A stretch of DNA of 64,000 bases from Rhodothermia bacterium (GCA_030427885.1 JAUICM010000004.1:1-64000); one strand, 5' to 3'. Numbered from the stretch's first letter, positions 25,493 through 33,943 are shown. Notes: generated by a model not told the origin, from the sequence alone. Program-made: numbers and translations.

Positions 25493-25984
25493 CTATTGCC
25501 CTGCAGGATTCATTTCCTGTGCAAGCTTCTGAACCCGCGTTGCCAGTTCCTGATCTGTTTGCAATGCTGCTGCAATACTTTGAAAACGCTGCTGACTTAA
25601 TTCTGAGTCTTGCACAACCTCCAGTTGCTGCTGCTGAGCCTGCATACTTACCTGCTGAAGAAACGGCTGAATAACCGTCATGCTTTTTTCTTCGGCTTCC
25701 GTGAGTTCAATGTTCGCATTCGGATTCTGCTGACTCATCATGATCTCCTGGAAACGCTGAATGGATATCTCTTCTTCCTGAAGCTTCGCCACCACTTTTT
25801 GGTCTGTCTGCATTTTAATGCTCTGCAGCTTCATAGCTGTATTTACAAAATCACTGAGTTCTTCATCAGAAACATTTTCTGCTGGTGCCACTGGCGGCAT
25901 TTGCATTTGTTGTTGAGCAAATGTGGTTGTAGTTGCAAGTACAATGGTCAGGAGCAGTGCTTTTACTGCTTTGGAAAAATTCAT
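25493..25984 (-). CDS. DUF4168 secreted protein
   Basis: This 163-residue protein has a signal peptide (to about 23, TTTFAQQ). The rest is helical and Gln-rich, with two repeats of the DUF4168 pattern: LSDFVNTAMKLQSI...EEISIQRFQEIM, and QVSMQAQQQQL...SELSQQRFQSIAAALQ. DUF4168 proteins are periplasmic and occur in halophilic bacteria and cyanobacteria. Function is unknown. Confidence 0.88.
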   Translation of the reverse strand: MNFSKAVKALLLTIVLATTTTFAQQQMQMPPVAPAENVSDEELSDFVNTAMKLQSIKMQTDQKVVAKLQEEEISIQRFQEIMMSQQNPNANIELTEAEEKSMTVIQPFLQQVSMQAQQQQLEVVQDSELSQQRFQSIAAALQTDQELATRVQKLAQEMNPAGQ

Positions 25985-26105
25985 CTTAAAATATCTGTTT
26001 TAATAGTTTGGTTGATAACAAACCTATTGATTAAAAAGCGGTAACCGAAACCCTGTGTGTTGGTTTATTGGGTTTTAACATGCCGGGAGCTCTCTTTCTT
26101 CCTTT

Positions 26106-26133
26106 GTCATCCTGAACCTTGTTTCAGTATCTG
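26106..26133 (+). repeat. Half copy of the GTCAT MITE-like repeat, copy C
   Basis: GTCATCCTGAACCTTGTTTC and the following TATCTG match the first 28 bp of the 3162-3269 element. The other terminal repeat is missing. Confidence 0.45.
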
Positions 26134-26452
26134 TGGGGCTTCAACACTTTTAAGAAGGGATAAATTTTTCTGTAGCCCCGACTCACAGACACAAAAAAAG
26201 CCTGCCCTTTTGGAGCACGCCCGCTTGTTTTTTGATTAACTGCCACCAATATACGGCAGTAACCCTCTGCTGACCAAATCTTTCTTCTATTATATAACTA
26301 ATGATAATCTATAATTATTTAATACTTACTTAATAGGTGTTAATGACTGATTTTATGGTTAATAAAAAGGACTTCTATTTAGCTTTCACAGGTATTTATT
26401 CTTTCGTTTTGATCTGCTTTTTGTGCGAAGGGATATGAATTGCAGCAAAAAG

Positions 26453-26587
26453 AAGTCTCCCCTTGAGGGGAGTACCCGCGAATGCGGGGGAGGGGTGTCC
26501 GGGTGTTGCTGTAGTTCTGTACCCTCACCGAACACCCTCCGATTTTTCCGCAAGCGGAAAATCCCACCTCCCTCAAGGGAGGACTTT
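26453..26587. repeat. Head-to-head pair of AGTC-hairpin-GGGTG repeats, copies b and b'
   Basis: The forward copy 26453-26507 has hairpins CTCCCCTTGAGGGGAG and CCCGCgaatGCGGG followed by GGAGGGGTGT. The reverse copy 26520-26587 has CTCCCTCAAGGGAG and TTTTCCGCaaGCGGAAAA with CACCCTCC. Their G-rich tails face each other across about 12 bp. Each copy carries two hairpins, showing the full modular form of this family. Confidence 0.7.
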
Positions 26588-26590
26588 TTT

Positions 26591-26625
26591 GTCATTTCGA
26601 TACCGAGAATTCGGGAGAGAAATCT
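26591..26625 (+). repeat. GTCATTTCGA dispersed repeat
   Basis: GTCATTTCGA, then a short GAATTC-centred palindrome, then AGAAATCT. The second copy is at 48878-48904. Repeats of this type are common between genes in Bacteroidota. Confidence 0.5.
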
Positions 26626-26661
26626 AACGAATTAAATACCTGAGATTAATTAGTACAAGGG

Positions 26662-26696
26662 TTCCAATATGGAAGTCTGGAGACTTCCGGAGCTTC
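26662..26696 (+). repeat. REP-like palindrome T1
   Basis: GGAAGTCTggAGACTTCC, an 8 bp stem, preceded by GGTTCCAATAT. A related copy in opposite orientation lies at 27847-27885. Such palindromes resemble REP elements mobilised by IS200/RAYT-type transposases, but no such gene is in the window. Confidence 0.5.
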
Positions 26697-26925
26697 TTCT
26701 TTTAAGTCACAGACTCAAAAGATCTGGGGAGGACTTATCTCATTAACAATAAATCCCTTAGGATTTTATTTGAACAATATTCATTTTCTCTTGTTCGCCT
26801 AATACTATGTCCAGTAGACTTTAATTCTATGAAAAAATAGAAATTTTTATAAAGAATGTATTGGTATAAATTTCACCTCCCTATGGTATATCCATTGGGT
26901 AAAAAGTAATTCAAATATAACTGTT

Positions 26926-27234
26926 ATGTTGATTTTAGGTTGGATCATATATGTTTATGTAGCCTTTACTGTTTTAAAAAATTTCTATGAACTAAGAATG
27001 ATGATTCATGCTTCTGTATCTATTGCACCACAATTAATGAATAGTTTGAGTTATAGATTTATTGGACTCATTCTATTACCAATTTTTGGTGTTCCTCCTA
27101 TTCATATTCTTTGGGTTTATTTAGTAGTAAAATTTGGGCTTCACTTTCTTCATTTATTCCCCTTTAATATCATAACTCCCGTATCTGCTCTTTTATATTC
27201 AATTGCGGGAGTAGTAATAATCAAAAAAGATTAA
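26926..27234 (+). CDS. Small membrane protein of unknown function
   Basis: This 102-residue protein has three hydrophobic segments (about 2-18, 47-70, 77-99) and ends in KKD. Its AT-rich codons differ from the surrounding chromosome. The stop lies 8 bp before a truncated attC site, so it may be an old cassette gene. I recognise no family. Confidence 0.5.
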   Translation: MLILGWIIYVYVAFTVLKNFYELRMMIHASVSIAPQLMNSLSYRFIGLILLPIFGVPPIHILWVYLVVKFGLHFLHLFPFNIITPVSALLYSIAGVVIIKKD

Positions 27235-27242
27235 ATATAATT

Positions 27243-27342
27243 GCAGGTAGGGTCCGCTGACAAACTTGTGAGCAATAAAAATATTCAGTTACTTCTACAA
27301 AAAAACGTAAACCAGCGCCGCTTCAACGCCGGGTCGTTATAG
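27243..27342 (+). repeat. 5'-truncated attC remnant
   Basis: From GCAGGTAGGGT to GTTATAG (27336-27342) this matches attC1 and attC3 almost base for base, including CAGTTACTTC and CGCCGGGTCGTTAT. The 5' arm (TAACAAGCGTTTCAAG) is missing. It stands 25 kb from the main array. Confidence 0.75.
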
Positions 27343-27346
27343 TAAT

Positions 27347-27745
27347 ATGGCAAAACTTAAAACCAATGAGTTAAATAACTCTATCTTATATAATCTCTTT
27401 AGAAAAAGATTTCCTTTTTTTAAAGTTTACCACCGTAATGACGGTGAAATAGAAAAGATAATAATCCAAAAAAATAAATCTGTAGCAATTGCAGCATTTG
27501 TTATTAATCCCACAGAAGAGAAATTCGTAAAGTCAGTCATATTTGAGCCTGCTAAAACAGATTCTTTTTTCCATAATTATATTTTACCATTTATTCTTTT
27601 TTTATTAGGTGCAATTCCATTAATCGGCACATACTTATACACATCTTATTCTCGGGGAGAATTACAAGAAAAATGTATATTCACAATCGATAATTATTAT
27701 AATGGAGTATTTGAAGATGTAGATCGAAACTTACATTTAAAGTAA
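27347..27745 (+). CDS. Membrane protein of unknown function, probable former cassette gene
   Basis: This 132-residue protein has a basic N-terminal half and one or two hydrophobic segments around residues 80-103 (FILFLLGAIPLIGTYLYTSY), then a short soluble tail. The ATG is 5 bp after the attC 3' box, the usual place for a cassette gene start. Base composition is AT-rich. Downstream, TAATAAGCGTTTTTT at 27804-27818 may be a decayed attC 5' arm. No family recognised. Confidence 0.55.
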   Translation: MAKLKTNELNNSILYNLFRKRFPFFKVYHRNDGEIEKIIIQKNKSVAIAAFVINPTEEKFVKSVIFEPAKTDSFFHNYILPFILFLLGAIPLIGTYLYTSYSRGELQEKCIFTIDNYYNGVFEDVDRNLHLK

Positions 27746-27846
27746 ATGCACTTTGATCTTTTTCATTTAGTTCGATTGGGAATCATATTTTTCATTCATG
27801 ATTTAATAAGCGTTTTTTATCCTTCAAAAGTTCTGCTTAGGAATGC

Positions 27847-27885
27847 TCACCGGAAGCTCCAGCTTCCCAATTGGGTTACTAAGGA
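27847..27885 (-). repeat. REP-like palindrome T2
   Basis: GGAAGCTccAGCTTCC at 27852-27867 with flanks CACC and CAATTGGGTTAC. In reverse complement it aligns with T1 at 26662-26696, so the two copies bracket about 1.2 kb in inverted orientation. Confidence 0.5.
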
Positions 27886-27922
27886 TGACCTTCGTAACCA
27901 TACTTAAACGAAGAATTAAAAA

Positions 27923-28123
27923 GTGAACAACGATAATTCAAGTTTTAACGCTATTAAATATATAATAATAGCATTTTTACTTTTAGCAGCTTTCACTTGT
28001 AGTACAGGTAAAAGAGTTGGCGCCAGGTGTTCTGATGGATCATATAGTCATGCAACCGGTAGAGGGGCTTGTTCCCATCATGGAGGTGTTCGTTATTGGG
28101 ATAAAGAATATTTTTGGGAATAG
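27923..28123 (+). CDS. Small exported DUF3761-like protein
   Basis: This 66-residue protein starts at GTG. A hydrophobic segment (12-25) is followed by CSTGKR, then a compact motif CSDGSYSHATGRGACSHHGGVRYW. The CxDGxYS...GACSHHGGV pattern is that of DUF3761-type small secreted proteins. It is AT-rich like its two neighbours. Function is unknown. Confidence 0.65.
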   Translation: MNNDNSSFNAIKYIIIAFLLLAAFTCSTGKRVGARCSDGSYSHATGRGACSHHGGVRYWDKEYFWE

Positions 28124-28139
28124 TCCTTAATCAGGAATT

Positions 28140-29144
28140 CTAAATTACCGTCCCCACCTCAAAAACCTCTTCGCCCAATTTGGTGGCTTCGGCGATCACT
28201 TCTTCTTTAGCGTTTTTGTCTACCACACACACCAGGCCAATTCCGAGATTGAAGGTTGCCTGCATGTCTTCTTCGGGCACGTTGCCTATTTCCTGGATCA
28301 GTTTGTAGACCGCCGGTCGTTCCCAGCCTTCCCAGTTGATATCGAGGGCAAGTCCCTCAGGTAAGATCCTTTTGGTGTTGCCCACCATTCCACCACCGGT
28401 GATGTGGGAAAATCCATTCACTCCGTTTATTCCTTTCAAAGCGGTAATGAGAGATAAGTAAGAACGGTGGACCTGAAGTAATTCTTCGGCAACGGTGCTT
28501 CCCAGTTCTTCCACATATTCATTCACTTCATATTCGCTGAACAGCACGTTCCGCGCCAGGGAATACCCGTTGGTGTGTAATCCCGAGCTTTTGAATCCAA
28601 GCAATACATCACCTTTTTTAATTCCCGCTCCATTGATCACTTTATCTTCGTCCACGATCCCCACTATGGTTCCGGCCAGGTCAAATTCACCAGGTCCATA
28701 GATATCTGGCATCTCAGCGGTTTCCCCGCCGATCAGAGCAACGCCGTTTTCTTTACAGGCTGTTGCAAATCCTTTGATCACTTCGTAACCCACGTGCTGT
28801 TCCAGTTTGCCGGTTGAGAAATAATCCAGGAAGAATAGCGGAGTTGCTCCACAAACAGCAATGTCATTCACACAATGGTTTACCAGATCCTGGCCAACGG
28901 TATCGTATTTACCTGCTTTGAATGCCACGATCAGTTTGGTTCCAACACCATCTACAGAACTCACAAAAGTTGGTTTTTTAAACCCACTCAGATCCGGACT
29001 GAAGAAACCCCCAAAACCACCAATGTTTGAAAGCACCGCATCACTGTGGGTTTCCTTTACAATTCCTTTGATCGAGTTTACCAGTTCTTCTCCCGCTTTG
29101 ATATCAACGCCGGAATCTTTGTAGGTAAATTGCTTTTTAGACAT
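28140..29144 (-). CDS. purM: Phosphoribosylformylglycinamidine cyclo-ligase
   Basis: This 334-residue enzyme catalyses the ATP-dependent closure of FGAM to AIR, step five of purine synthesis. The AIR synthase fold is evident from TYKDSGVDIKAGEELV at the start, SSVDGVGTKLIVAF, HCVNDIAVCGATPLFFLDYF, IGGETAEMPD, and ITGGGMVGNTKRILP near the C-terminus. Length is normal. It follows the bstA-like gene by 2 bp and is probably co-transcribed with it. Confidence 0.97.
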   Translation of the reverse strand: MSKKQFTYKDSGVDIKAGEELVNSIKGIVKETHSDAVLSNIGGFGGFFSPDLSGFKKPTFVSSVDGVGTKLIVAFKAGKYDTVGQDLVNHCVNDIAVCGATPLFFLDYFSTGKLEQHVGYEVIKGFATACKENGVALIGGETAEMPDIYGPGEFDLAGTIVGIVDEDKVINGAGIKKGDVLLGFKSSGLHTNGYSLARNVLFSEYEVNEYVEELGSTVAEELLQVHRSYLSLITALKGINGVNGFSHITGGGMVGNTKRILPEGLALDINWEGWERPAVYKLIQEIGNVPEEDMQATFNLGIGLVCVVDKNAKEEVIAEATKLGEEVFEVGTVI

Positions 29145-29146
29145 GC

Positions 29147-29662
29147 TTACTGTTGTGTTACTAATTGAATATGTGCCAAATGATGATCGGAATGCCAGGC
29201 ATACATGGCTGTTGCTTTTATCAATGAATAATTGATATTTCCTTCCGGATGGAAGAAGGTCTTACTGAAATCTTCTTCGGTCATTGAATCCAGAATGGCT
29301 ACCCATTTTGCATGAAGGATCCTGATGAAAGTCAGAGCATCGGTTACAGAAACAGCAGAATAATCGGCCATTTCCGCCCAGGCTGCTTCATCGTATGGTT
29401 TGATGGTTGGGTTATCTTCAGTCAAAGCCAGTCGCACCCGGATCAGTGCATTCATGTGGCTGTCACAAATATGATGTACAACCTGACGAACAGTCCAGCC
29501 ATCTTCCCGGTAAGGAGTATCCAGAATTTCATCACTCACACCATCGAGCTCTGCAGCAAGTTTTGCTGGAAGGTTTTTGATGGTATTGATCCACTGCGAT
29601 ACATCATCAAAAGTGGATGAATCATCAAAATGAAATTTTCCGACCGGGTATCTTTTATTCAT
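29147..29662 (-). CDS. YfiT/BstA-like DinB-fold putative metal-dependent S-transferase
   Basis: This 171-residue DinB-superfamily four-helix protein has the metal-binding histidines in VHHICDSHMN and WHSDHHLAHI. It opens with RYPVGKF, a hallmark of the YfiT/BstA group. Family members conjugate bacillithiol to electrophiles. Bacillithiol occurs in the Bacteroidota and Balneolota, so this role is plausible. An exact TATATTTG -7 element lies upstream on the minus strand at 29687-29694. It forms an operon with purM. Confidence 0.9.
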   Translation of the reverse strand: MNKRYPVGKFHFDDSSTFDDVSQWINTIKNLPAKLAAELDGVSDEILDTPYREDGWTVRQVVHHICDSHMNALIRVRLALTEDNPTIKPYDEAAWAEMADYSAVSVTDALTFIRILHAKWVAILDSMTEEDFSKTFFHPEGNINYSLIKATAMYAWHSDHHLAHIQLVTQQ

Positions 29663-29686
29663 TTCTATTCCTCAAATTTGATACAT

Positions 29687-29694
29687 CAAATATA
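29687..29694 (-). promoter_or_regulatory. -7 element of the bstA-purM operon
   Basis: TATATTTG read on the minus strand is an exact TAnnTTTG match 25 bp before the start codon. The -33 position is poor. Confidence 0.4.
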
Positions 29695-29718
29695 CCACCT
29701 TTAAAAAAGTTTTATGAG

Positions 29719-30100
29719 GCTCTTTTTTAAATCTTTTCCACACCGTATTAGACAAATAAAATTAGATTTAAATCTTTTGTATATAGTTATAGGCAGTGTG
29801 GATTTGTGGATAACAAACTTTTCCTTTTTTACTCACAGCTATTGACCGAACTATGTGGATATGATTGTTAATTAGTGCAGCCTTATTTCCAAGGACTTAC
29901 AGGTTTATGAACAAACTTCTCCACATCATCACATACATCTTATATAAAAATGGGAGAGGCACTGTTAACATTAAAAGTTATTCTTTTTGAATGTTGATTT
30001 GATTAGAAGAATGTGGAAACTTGTTGAGAACTCAGAGGATTTTTAGTTATCCAATAGTTATGAGCTAAATATCCACATAGTAATCCACATACTTATCCCA
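29719..30100. other. oriC: Candidate chromosomal replication origin (oriC)
   Basis: This gene-free gap holds many DnaA-box-like 9-mers. Exact TGTGGATAA is at 29805-29813, directly joined to TGTGGATTT (29797-29805). TTTTCCACA is at 29734-29742. Single-mismatch sites are TGTGGATAT (29854-29862), TTCTCCACA (29917-29925), ATATCCACA (30069-30077) and TAATCCACA (30081-30089); weaker ones are at 30012-30020 and 30047-30055. An AT-rich tract with the palindrome AGATTTAAATCT (29764-29775) and CTTTT runs could be the unwinding element. Flanking genes point away on both sides, and strand composition seems to change here. Confidence 0.62.
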
Positions 30101-30101
30101 T

Positions 30102-30542
30102 ATGAAAGTTGTTGTTCAGCGCGTAAAATCAGCCTCAGTTAAAGTTGGAAACCATATCACGGGTGCTATAGATCAGGGGCTTTTACTGCTTGTAGGTATC
30201 CATGCAGACGATACCCGTGAGCAACTGGAATGGATGTGTGAGAAGATCCTGAAACTCCGGATCTTTAATGATGAGGATGATAAAATGAATCTCTCAGTAA
30301 GTGATATTGAGGGTGGGATCCTGGTGGTTTCGCAATTCACTTTGTATGGTGATGCTAAAAAAGGAACCAGGCCCAGTTATATAACAGCTGCCCGACCGGA
30401 GAAAGCGGAACCTATGTATGAGGAAATGGTGAAATATTTTGAAATCCATTCCAAGCTTTCCATTCAAACAGGTCAGTTTGGTGCTATGATGGATGTTTCG
30501 TTAGTAAATGATGGTCCGGTAACTCTAATTCTGGAGAAGTAA
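30102..30542 (+). CDS. dtd: D-aminoacyl-tRNA deacylase
   Basis: This 146-residue enzyme hydrolyses D-aminoacyl-tRNA and Gly-tRNA(Ala), a proofreading step in translation. The signature is complete: MKVVVQRVKSASVKV at the start, SQFTLYGDAKKGTRPSY with the Ser-Gln active motif, and the cross-subunit Gly-cisPro-like segment NDGPVTLILE at the end. Length is standard. It starts 2 bp after the last DnaA-box-like cluster and is followed at 2 bp by a phosphomutase-like gene. Confidence 0.97.
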   Translation: MKVVVQRVKSASVKVGNHITGAIDQGLLLLVGIHADDTREQLEWMCEKILKLRIFNDEDDKMNLSVSDIEGGILVVSQFTLYGDAKKGTRPSYITAARPEKAEPMYEEMVKYFEIHSKLSIQTGQFGAMMDVSLVNDGPVTLILEK

Positions 30543-30544
30543 TT

Positions 30545-31435
30545 TTGGCGGTTATTTTCATTTTTATTGATGGTGTTGGATTAGGAGAGGCTTCGGAAGT
30601 GAACCCTTTTTTTAAACAGAACTACGAGAGTTTTAATATTCTTTCAGGCGGAGAATTCAATGCAACAGCTGATTCAGTTAAGACCTCAGATCATATCTTT
30701 AAACCCATCGATGCCAACCTGGATGTGGAAGGTTTACCACAAAGCGGAACAGGACAAACAACCTTGTTTACCGGTGAGAATGCATCCAAAGTGATAGGGA
30801 AGCATTTCGGGCCTTTTCCACACTCAGGGATCAAACACCTGTTGAGGGAGCAAAGTATTTTTCATGCTGTGAAGGAAATGGGGAAGGAACCATATTTTTT
30901 GAATGCCTATCCACCTATTTTCTTTGAACATTCAAAAAGAAGGAATCGCTGGAGCTGTACCACACTTATGACAAAAAGTGCCGGGATGAAATTGAATTCC
31001 ACGGAAGAGATACTCAATGAAACAGCGCTGACCGCGGAGATCATCCAAAATGCCTGGAGAGAAAGGCTGGGAATAGATATCCCAAAGATCGATACTCAGG
31101 AAGCTGGACAGCGGCTGTTGAATATGGCACAGGAGTATGACCTGTTGTTGTACGAATATTATCTGACAGATAAAGCAGGTCACAGCCAAAAACAGGAAAA
31201 CGCAGAATTGGTATTGAATACACTGAATGAGTTTTTACTCCATATCATCAAGCAAAAAAGAAGTTCAGATACATTGGTCATTACCAGCGACCATGGAAAT
31301 CTGGAAGATCTCTCCACCAAAACCCACACCAGGAATAAAGTCCCCTTATTTGTGATGGGCGAAGGAATAGATCATTTTTATGAAGTGGAAAGTTTGATCG
31401 GGGTGAAGGATGGGATATTAAGTAAAATGGTATAG
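30545..31435 (+). CDS. Metalloenzyme-superfamily (phosphomutase/alkaline-phosphatase-like) protein
   Basis: This 296-residue protein of the phosphoglycerate-mutase/phosphopentomutase metalloenzyme fold shows FIDGVGLG at the metal site, SGTGQTTLFTG with the nucleophile, LTDKAGHSQ, and SDHGNLED with the second metal cluster. It lacks the large cap of true iPGM, so a phosphatase or phosphotransferase role is likely, with unknown substrate. The start is TTG, 2 bp after dtd, suggesting co-transcription. Confidence 0.85.
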   Translation: MAVIFIFIDGVGLGEASEVNPFFKQNYESFNILSGGEFNATADSVKTSDHIFKPIDANLDVEGLPQSGTGQTTLFTGENASKVIGKHFGPFPHSGIKHLLREQSIFHAVKEMGKEPYFLNAYPPIFFEHSKRRNRWSCTTLMTKSAGMKLNSTEEILNETALTAEIIQNAWRERLGIDIPKIDTQEAGQRLLNMAQEYDLLLYEYYLTDKAGHSQKQENAELVLNTLNEFLLHIIKQKRSSDTLVITSDHGNLEDLSTKTHTRNKVPLFVMGEGIDHFYEVESLIGVKDGILSKMV

Positions 31436-31439
31436 AATT

Positions 31440-32483
31440 ATGAAGTCAGGATATCTAGAACCCAAGTATAGAATAGAGTTTATTAAATCGAACTATACAG
31501 GAATTAAATTTTTTTCCTTTGAACCCAAAGGAGAGACCAAAGAAAATTATGTACAACATGATTATAAAAATATTGATGCATTCTTAGATAGCTTAGCACA
31601 TAGGTCTAATCTGTTAGAACTTTCTACTAAGAAAAAAGAGCAATTTCTTTTTAGGGGGCATAAAAATTATAGCTGGGTTTTGGAACCAAGCTTTTATAGA
31701 AAATTAAGACTAGGAGAGGAAAATTTTATTAATGAAAGTTTTCCAATTAGAGAAATGCAACTCTACTATTCGTTTGTAGAAGAAGCTAATAAGTTGGGAA
31801 TACAAGTAGAATTTGAAGCTTTAGAAAATGCTAAAGGTTTTAATAATAATGGAATATTTGATACACAGGCTCATCTTGATAAATTATTAAAATGGCCCTC
31901 AAAAAAAGATTATAGAGTTTTAGGCCTAGCCCAACATTATGGAGTAAGAACAAGACTTTTGGATTGGACTAGAAATGCATTAACTGCTGTTTTCTTTGCT
32001 GCTACTGAAGCTTTTAATGATATAAAACCAAAAGAAAAAATTACTGAAGACAAAAAAATAGGAATATGGATTATCCCAGAGGTAATTTTCCACATTGCAA
32101 GAATTGTAAATATCGCAGAATTAATTGAAATACCAACTCATCAGAATGAAAACATCAGAGCACAAGATGGGTTATTTTCAATTCATTTTTTTTCCATGAA
32201 TAATTATGATATGTCAGAGGATTTCTATAAAAACCTTGTCCTTTCAAATTATGATTTATTAAAAATTCTTTATGAGAAAAGAGATGGTGTAGAAGATGAG
32301 TACTTCAATTTTATAACTGAAACTGATGCGATACCTAGATTATTGACTTTACCATATGAGATGGTTCCAGAATTAATATTAAAACTAAAGAGGTATAATA
32401 TTTCGTGGACACGCCTTATACCTTCTCTAGAGGGGGTAAAGAAACAAGTAGAATTAGAGTTAAAACTACAATCATATTCATGA
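31440..32483 (+). CDS. FRG-domain protein
   Basis: This 347-residue protein has the FRG signature: FLFRGHKNYSWVLEPSFYR (about 66-86), LGLAQHYGVRTRLLDWTRNALTAVFFAA (about 161-190) and RAQDGLFSIHFF. FRG proteins are uncharacterised soluble proteins found scattered in accessory regions, sometimes near defence genes. The gene is clearly more AT-rich than its neighbours, which points to horizontal acquisition. It is inserted between the metalloenzyme gene and a peptidase gene whose ATG overlaps its stop by 4 bp. Confidence 0.88.
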   Translation: MKSGYLEPKYRIEFIKSNYTGIKFFSFEPKGETKENYVQHDYKNIDAFLDSLAHRSNLLELSTKKKEQFLFRGHKNYSWVLEPSFYRKLRLGEENFINESFPIREMQLYYSFVEEANKLGIQVEFEALENAKGFNNNGIFDTQAHLDKLLKWPSKKDYRVLGLAQHYGVRTRLLDWTRNALTAVFFAATEAFNDIKPKEKITEDKKIGIWIIPEVIFHIARIVNIAELIEIPTHQNENIRAQDGLFSIHFFSMNNYDMSEDFYKNLVLSNYDLLKILYEKRDGVEDEYFNFITETDAIPRLLTLPYEMVPELILKLKRYNISWTRLIPSLEGVKKQVELELKLQSYS

Positions 32484-33943
32484 AAAAAATACTCTTCCGG
32501 TCCCTGCTTTTTCTGGTACTCCTGTATGGAGTACTAATGATCCCCGATACCAGCTCCATCAATATTGAAAGTGAAGGGAATTCCACACCATTTATATGGA
32601 ATTCGGATGAGCGGTGGGAAGAACTGGAATACCTGTTCACGGAAGCCCGGATGAATAAGGAACTCATCAATCCCGGAACCATCGATGTGATGATCTCAGA
32701 ACTGGAAGCTCAGGTTGATGATCTGTCGAAGGGAGATTTCCAACCGGAAGACCCAAGACTGGACAGCTTGCTTCAATCCTTTTTTGAAGTGGCGCCTCTG
32801 ATAGCAGCTCAGGAAGAACAGGACCCGGAATTTTTTGCAGTATATGATCAAACCCGACTCATTGTAAAAGAACAATCTGTACACTGGGATATTGATCATC
32901 TCGAAACAAGAGTAGCCTTGTATAAGATCTTATATGGTATGAGGGCTACAGTAGAAGAAATATTACTTCAATCAAACCAGCCGATCGATCCGGTGGTTTA
33001 TATTAAGAATGAACCTTCAGAAACTCCCGGAACAGATATTCTTGGCATTGAAGTTCATAGCGGAGATCTGCTGGTTTCAAGGGGTGGTGCAGAAGTTTCC
33101 GCATTGATATCCAGGGGAAATGATTTTCCGGGCAATTTCTCTCATGTGGCCCTCATTTATGTGGAAGAGGGAACGAATATTCCATACCTGGTGGAAGCTC
33201 ATATTGAAAGAGGAGTAGCCATCGCCACCCTGGAGGAATACATCAAAGACCGGAAACTGAGATTTATGGTACTTCGGCCAAGAGCGGATCTTCCACAGAT
33301 AAAAAACAATCCGATGCTTCCCCATAAGGCTGCAAAAGAAATGTATGAAGAAGCACAACAGAGACATATTCCATACGATTTCAAAATGAACTTTTTTGAC
33401 CACGAAGCCATGTTCTGTTCGGAGGTTGGCTCATCAACATATGAGAACAATGGAATTCAGTTGTGGGAATCGGAGTCAACTATTTCTTCAAATGGAGTAG
33501 TTACCTTGTTGAATACTTTTGGAGTAGAGAACTTCGTGACACAAATGCCTTCTGATCTGGAGTACGATCCTAAATTATCAGTAGTTGGTGAATGGCGTAA
33601 TACGGAAGCTCTCTTTGATGACCATTTATATAATGCCGTGATCGATGCCATGCTCGAATGTGCAGATAAAGGCGAGGAAATAGGATTTAATCCATTTATG
33701 CTCCCTGTTGTAAGAGTTGCAAAAGGATATAGCTGGATCAAAAACCAGTTTGGTGGAATTGGCCCGGTTCCGGAAGGAATGAACGCAACCCAGGCATTGA
33801 AAAGCGATGCGTTTATAACCCGGCACGAGGAACTGAAAGAGAAAGTAGCAACCGAAGTAGAAGCATTTGAACAGGAATATGGATACAGACCACCTTACTG
33901 GGAACTCGTGAGGATAGCTGGTGATGTAAGTGGGTGTGAATAG
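32480..33943 (+). CDS. YiiX-like permuted NlpC/P60 cysteine peptidase
   Basis: This 487-residue exported protein has one N-terminal membrane segment or signal (about 2-20). A helical region spans about 35-185. The permuted papain-like domain that follows has HSGDLLVSRGG, SHVALIY with the His, LVEAHIERGV, and MFCSEV with the nucleophilic Cys. This order (His before Cys) is typical of the YiiX/YebB group, which acts on lipids or peptides at the membrane. The C-terminal 130 residues are helical. The ATG overlaps the FRG stop (ATGA). Confidence 0.85.
   Translation: MKKILFRSLLFLVLLYGVLMIPDTSSINIESEGNSTPFIWNSDERWEELEYLFTEARMNKELINPGTIDVMISELEAQVDDLSKGDFQPEDPRLDSLLQSFFEVAPLIAAQEEQDPEFFAVYDQTRLIVKEQSVHWDIDHLETRVALYKILYGMRATVEEILLQSNQPIDPVVYIKNEPSETPGTDILGIEVHSGDLLVSRGGAEVSALISRGNDFPGNFSHVALIYVEEGTNIPYLVEAHIERGVAIATLEEYIKDRKLRFMVLRPRADLPQIKNNPMLPHKAAKEMYEEAQQRHIPYDFKMNFFDHEAMFCSEVGSSTYENNGIQLWESESTISSNGVVTLLNTFGVENFVTQMPSDLEYDPKLSVVGEWRNTEALFDDHLYNAVIDAMLECADKGEEIGFNPFMLPVVRVAKGYSWIKNQFGGIGPVPEGMNATQALKSDAFITRHEELKEKVATEVEAFEQEYGYRPPYWELVRIAGDVSGCE

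Larger units (their letters stand above)
25985..26925. other. Repeat-rich intergenic region without genes
   Basis: This 940 bp stretch holds no convincing gene. It contains a half copy of the GTCAT element (26106-26133), a very AT-rich stretch (26280-26340), a head-to-head pair of AGTC-type hairpin repeats (26453-26587), a GTCATTTCGA repeat (26591-26625) and a GGAAGTCT palindrome (26662-26696). Short ORFs across the hairpins are products of the palindromes. Confidence 0.6.

Noticed and set aside
25393-25674. 93-codon frame after the SRPBCC gene
   Set aside because: It runs through a palindromic repeat and then antisense through DUF4168.
26379-26635. Several 65-70 codon frames around 26.4-26.6 kb
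   Set aside because: They arise from the inverted hairpin repeats and read the same palindrome in different frames.
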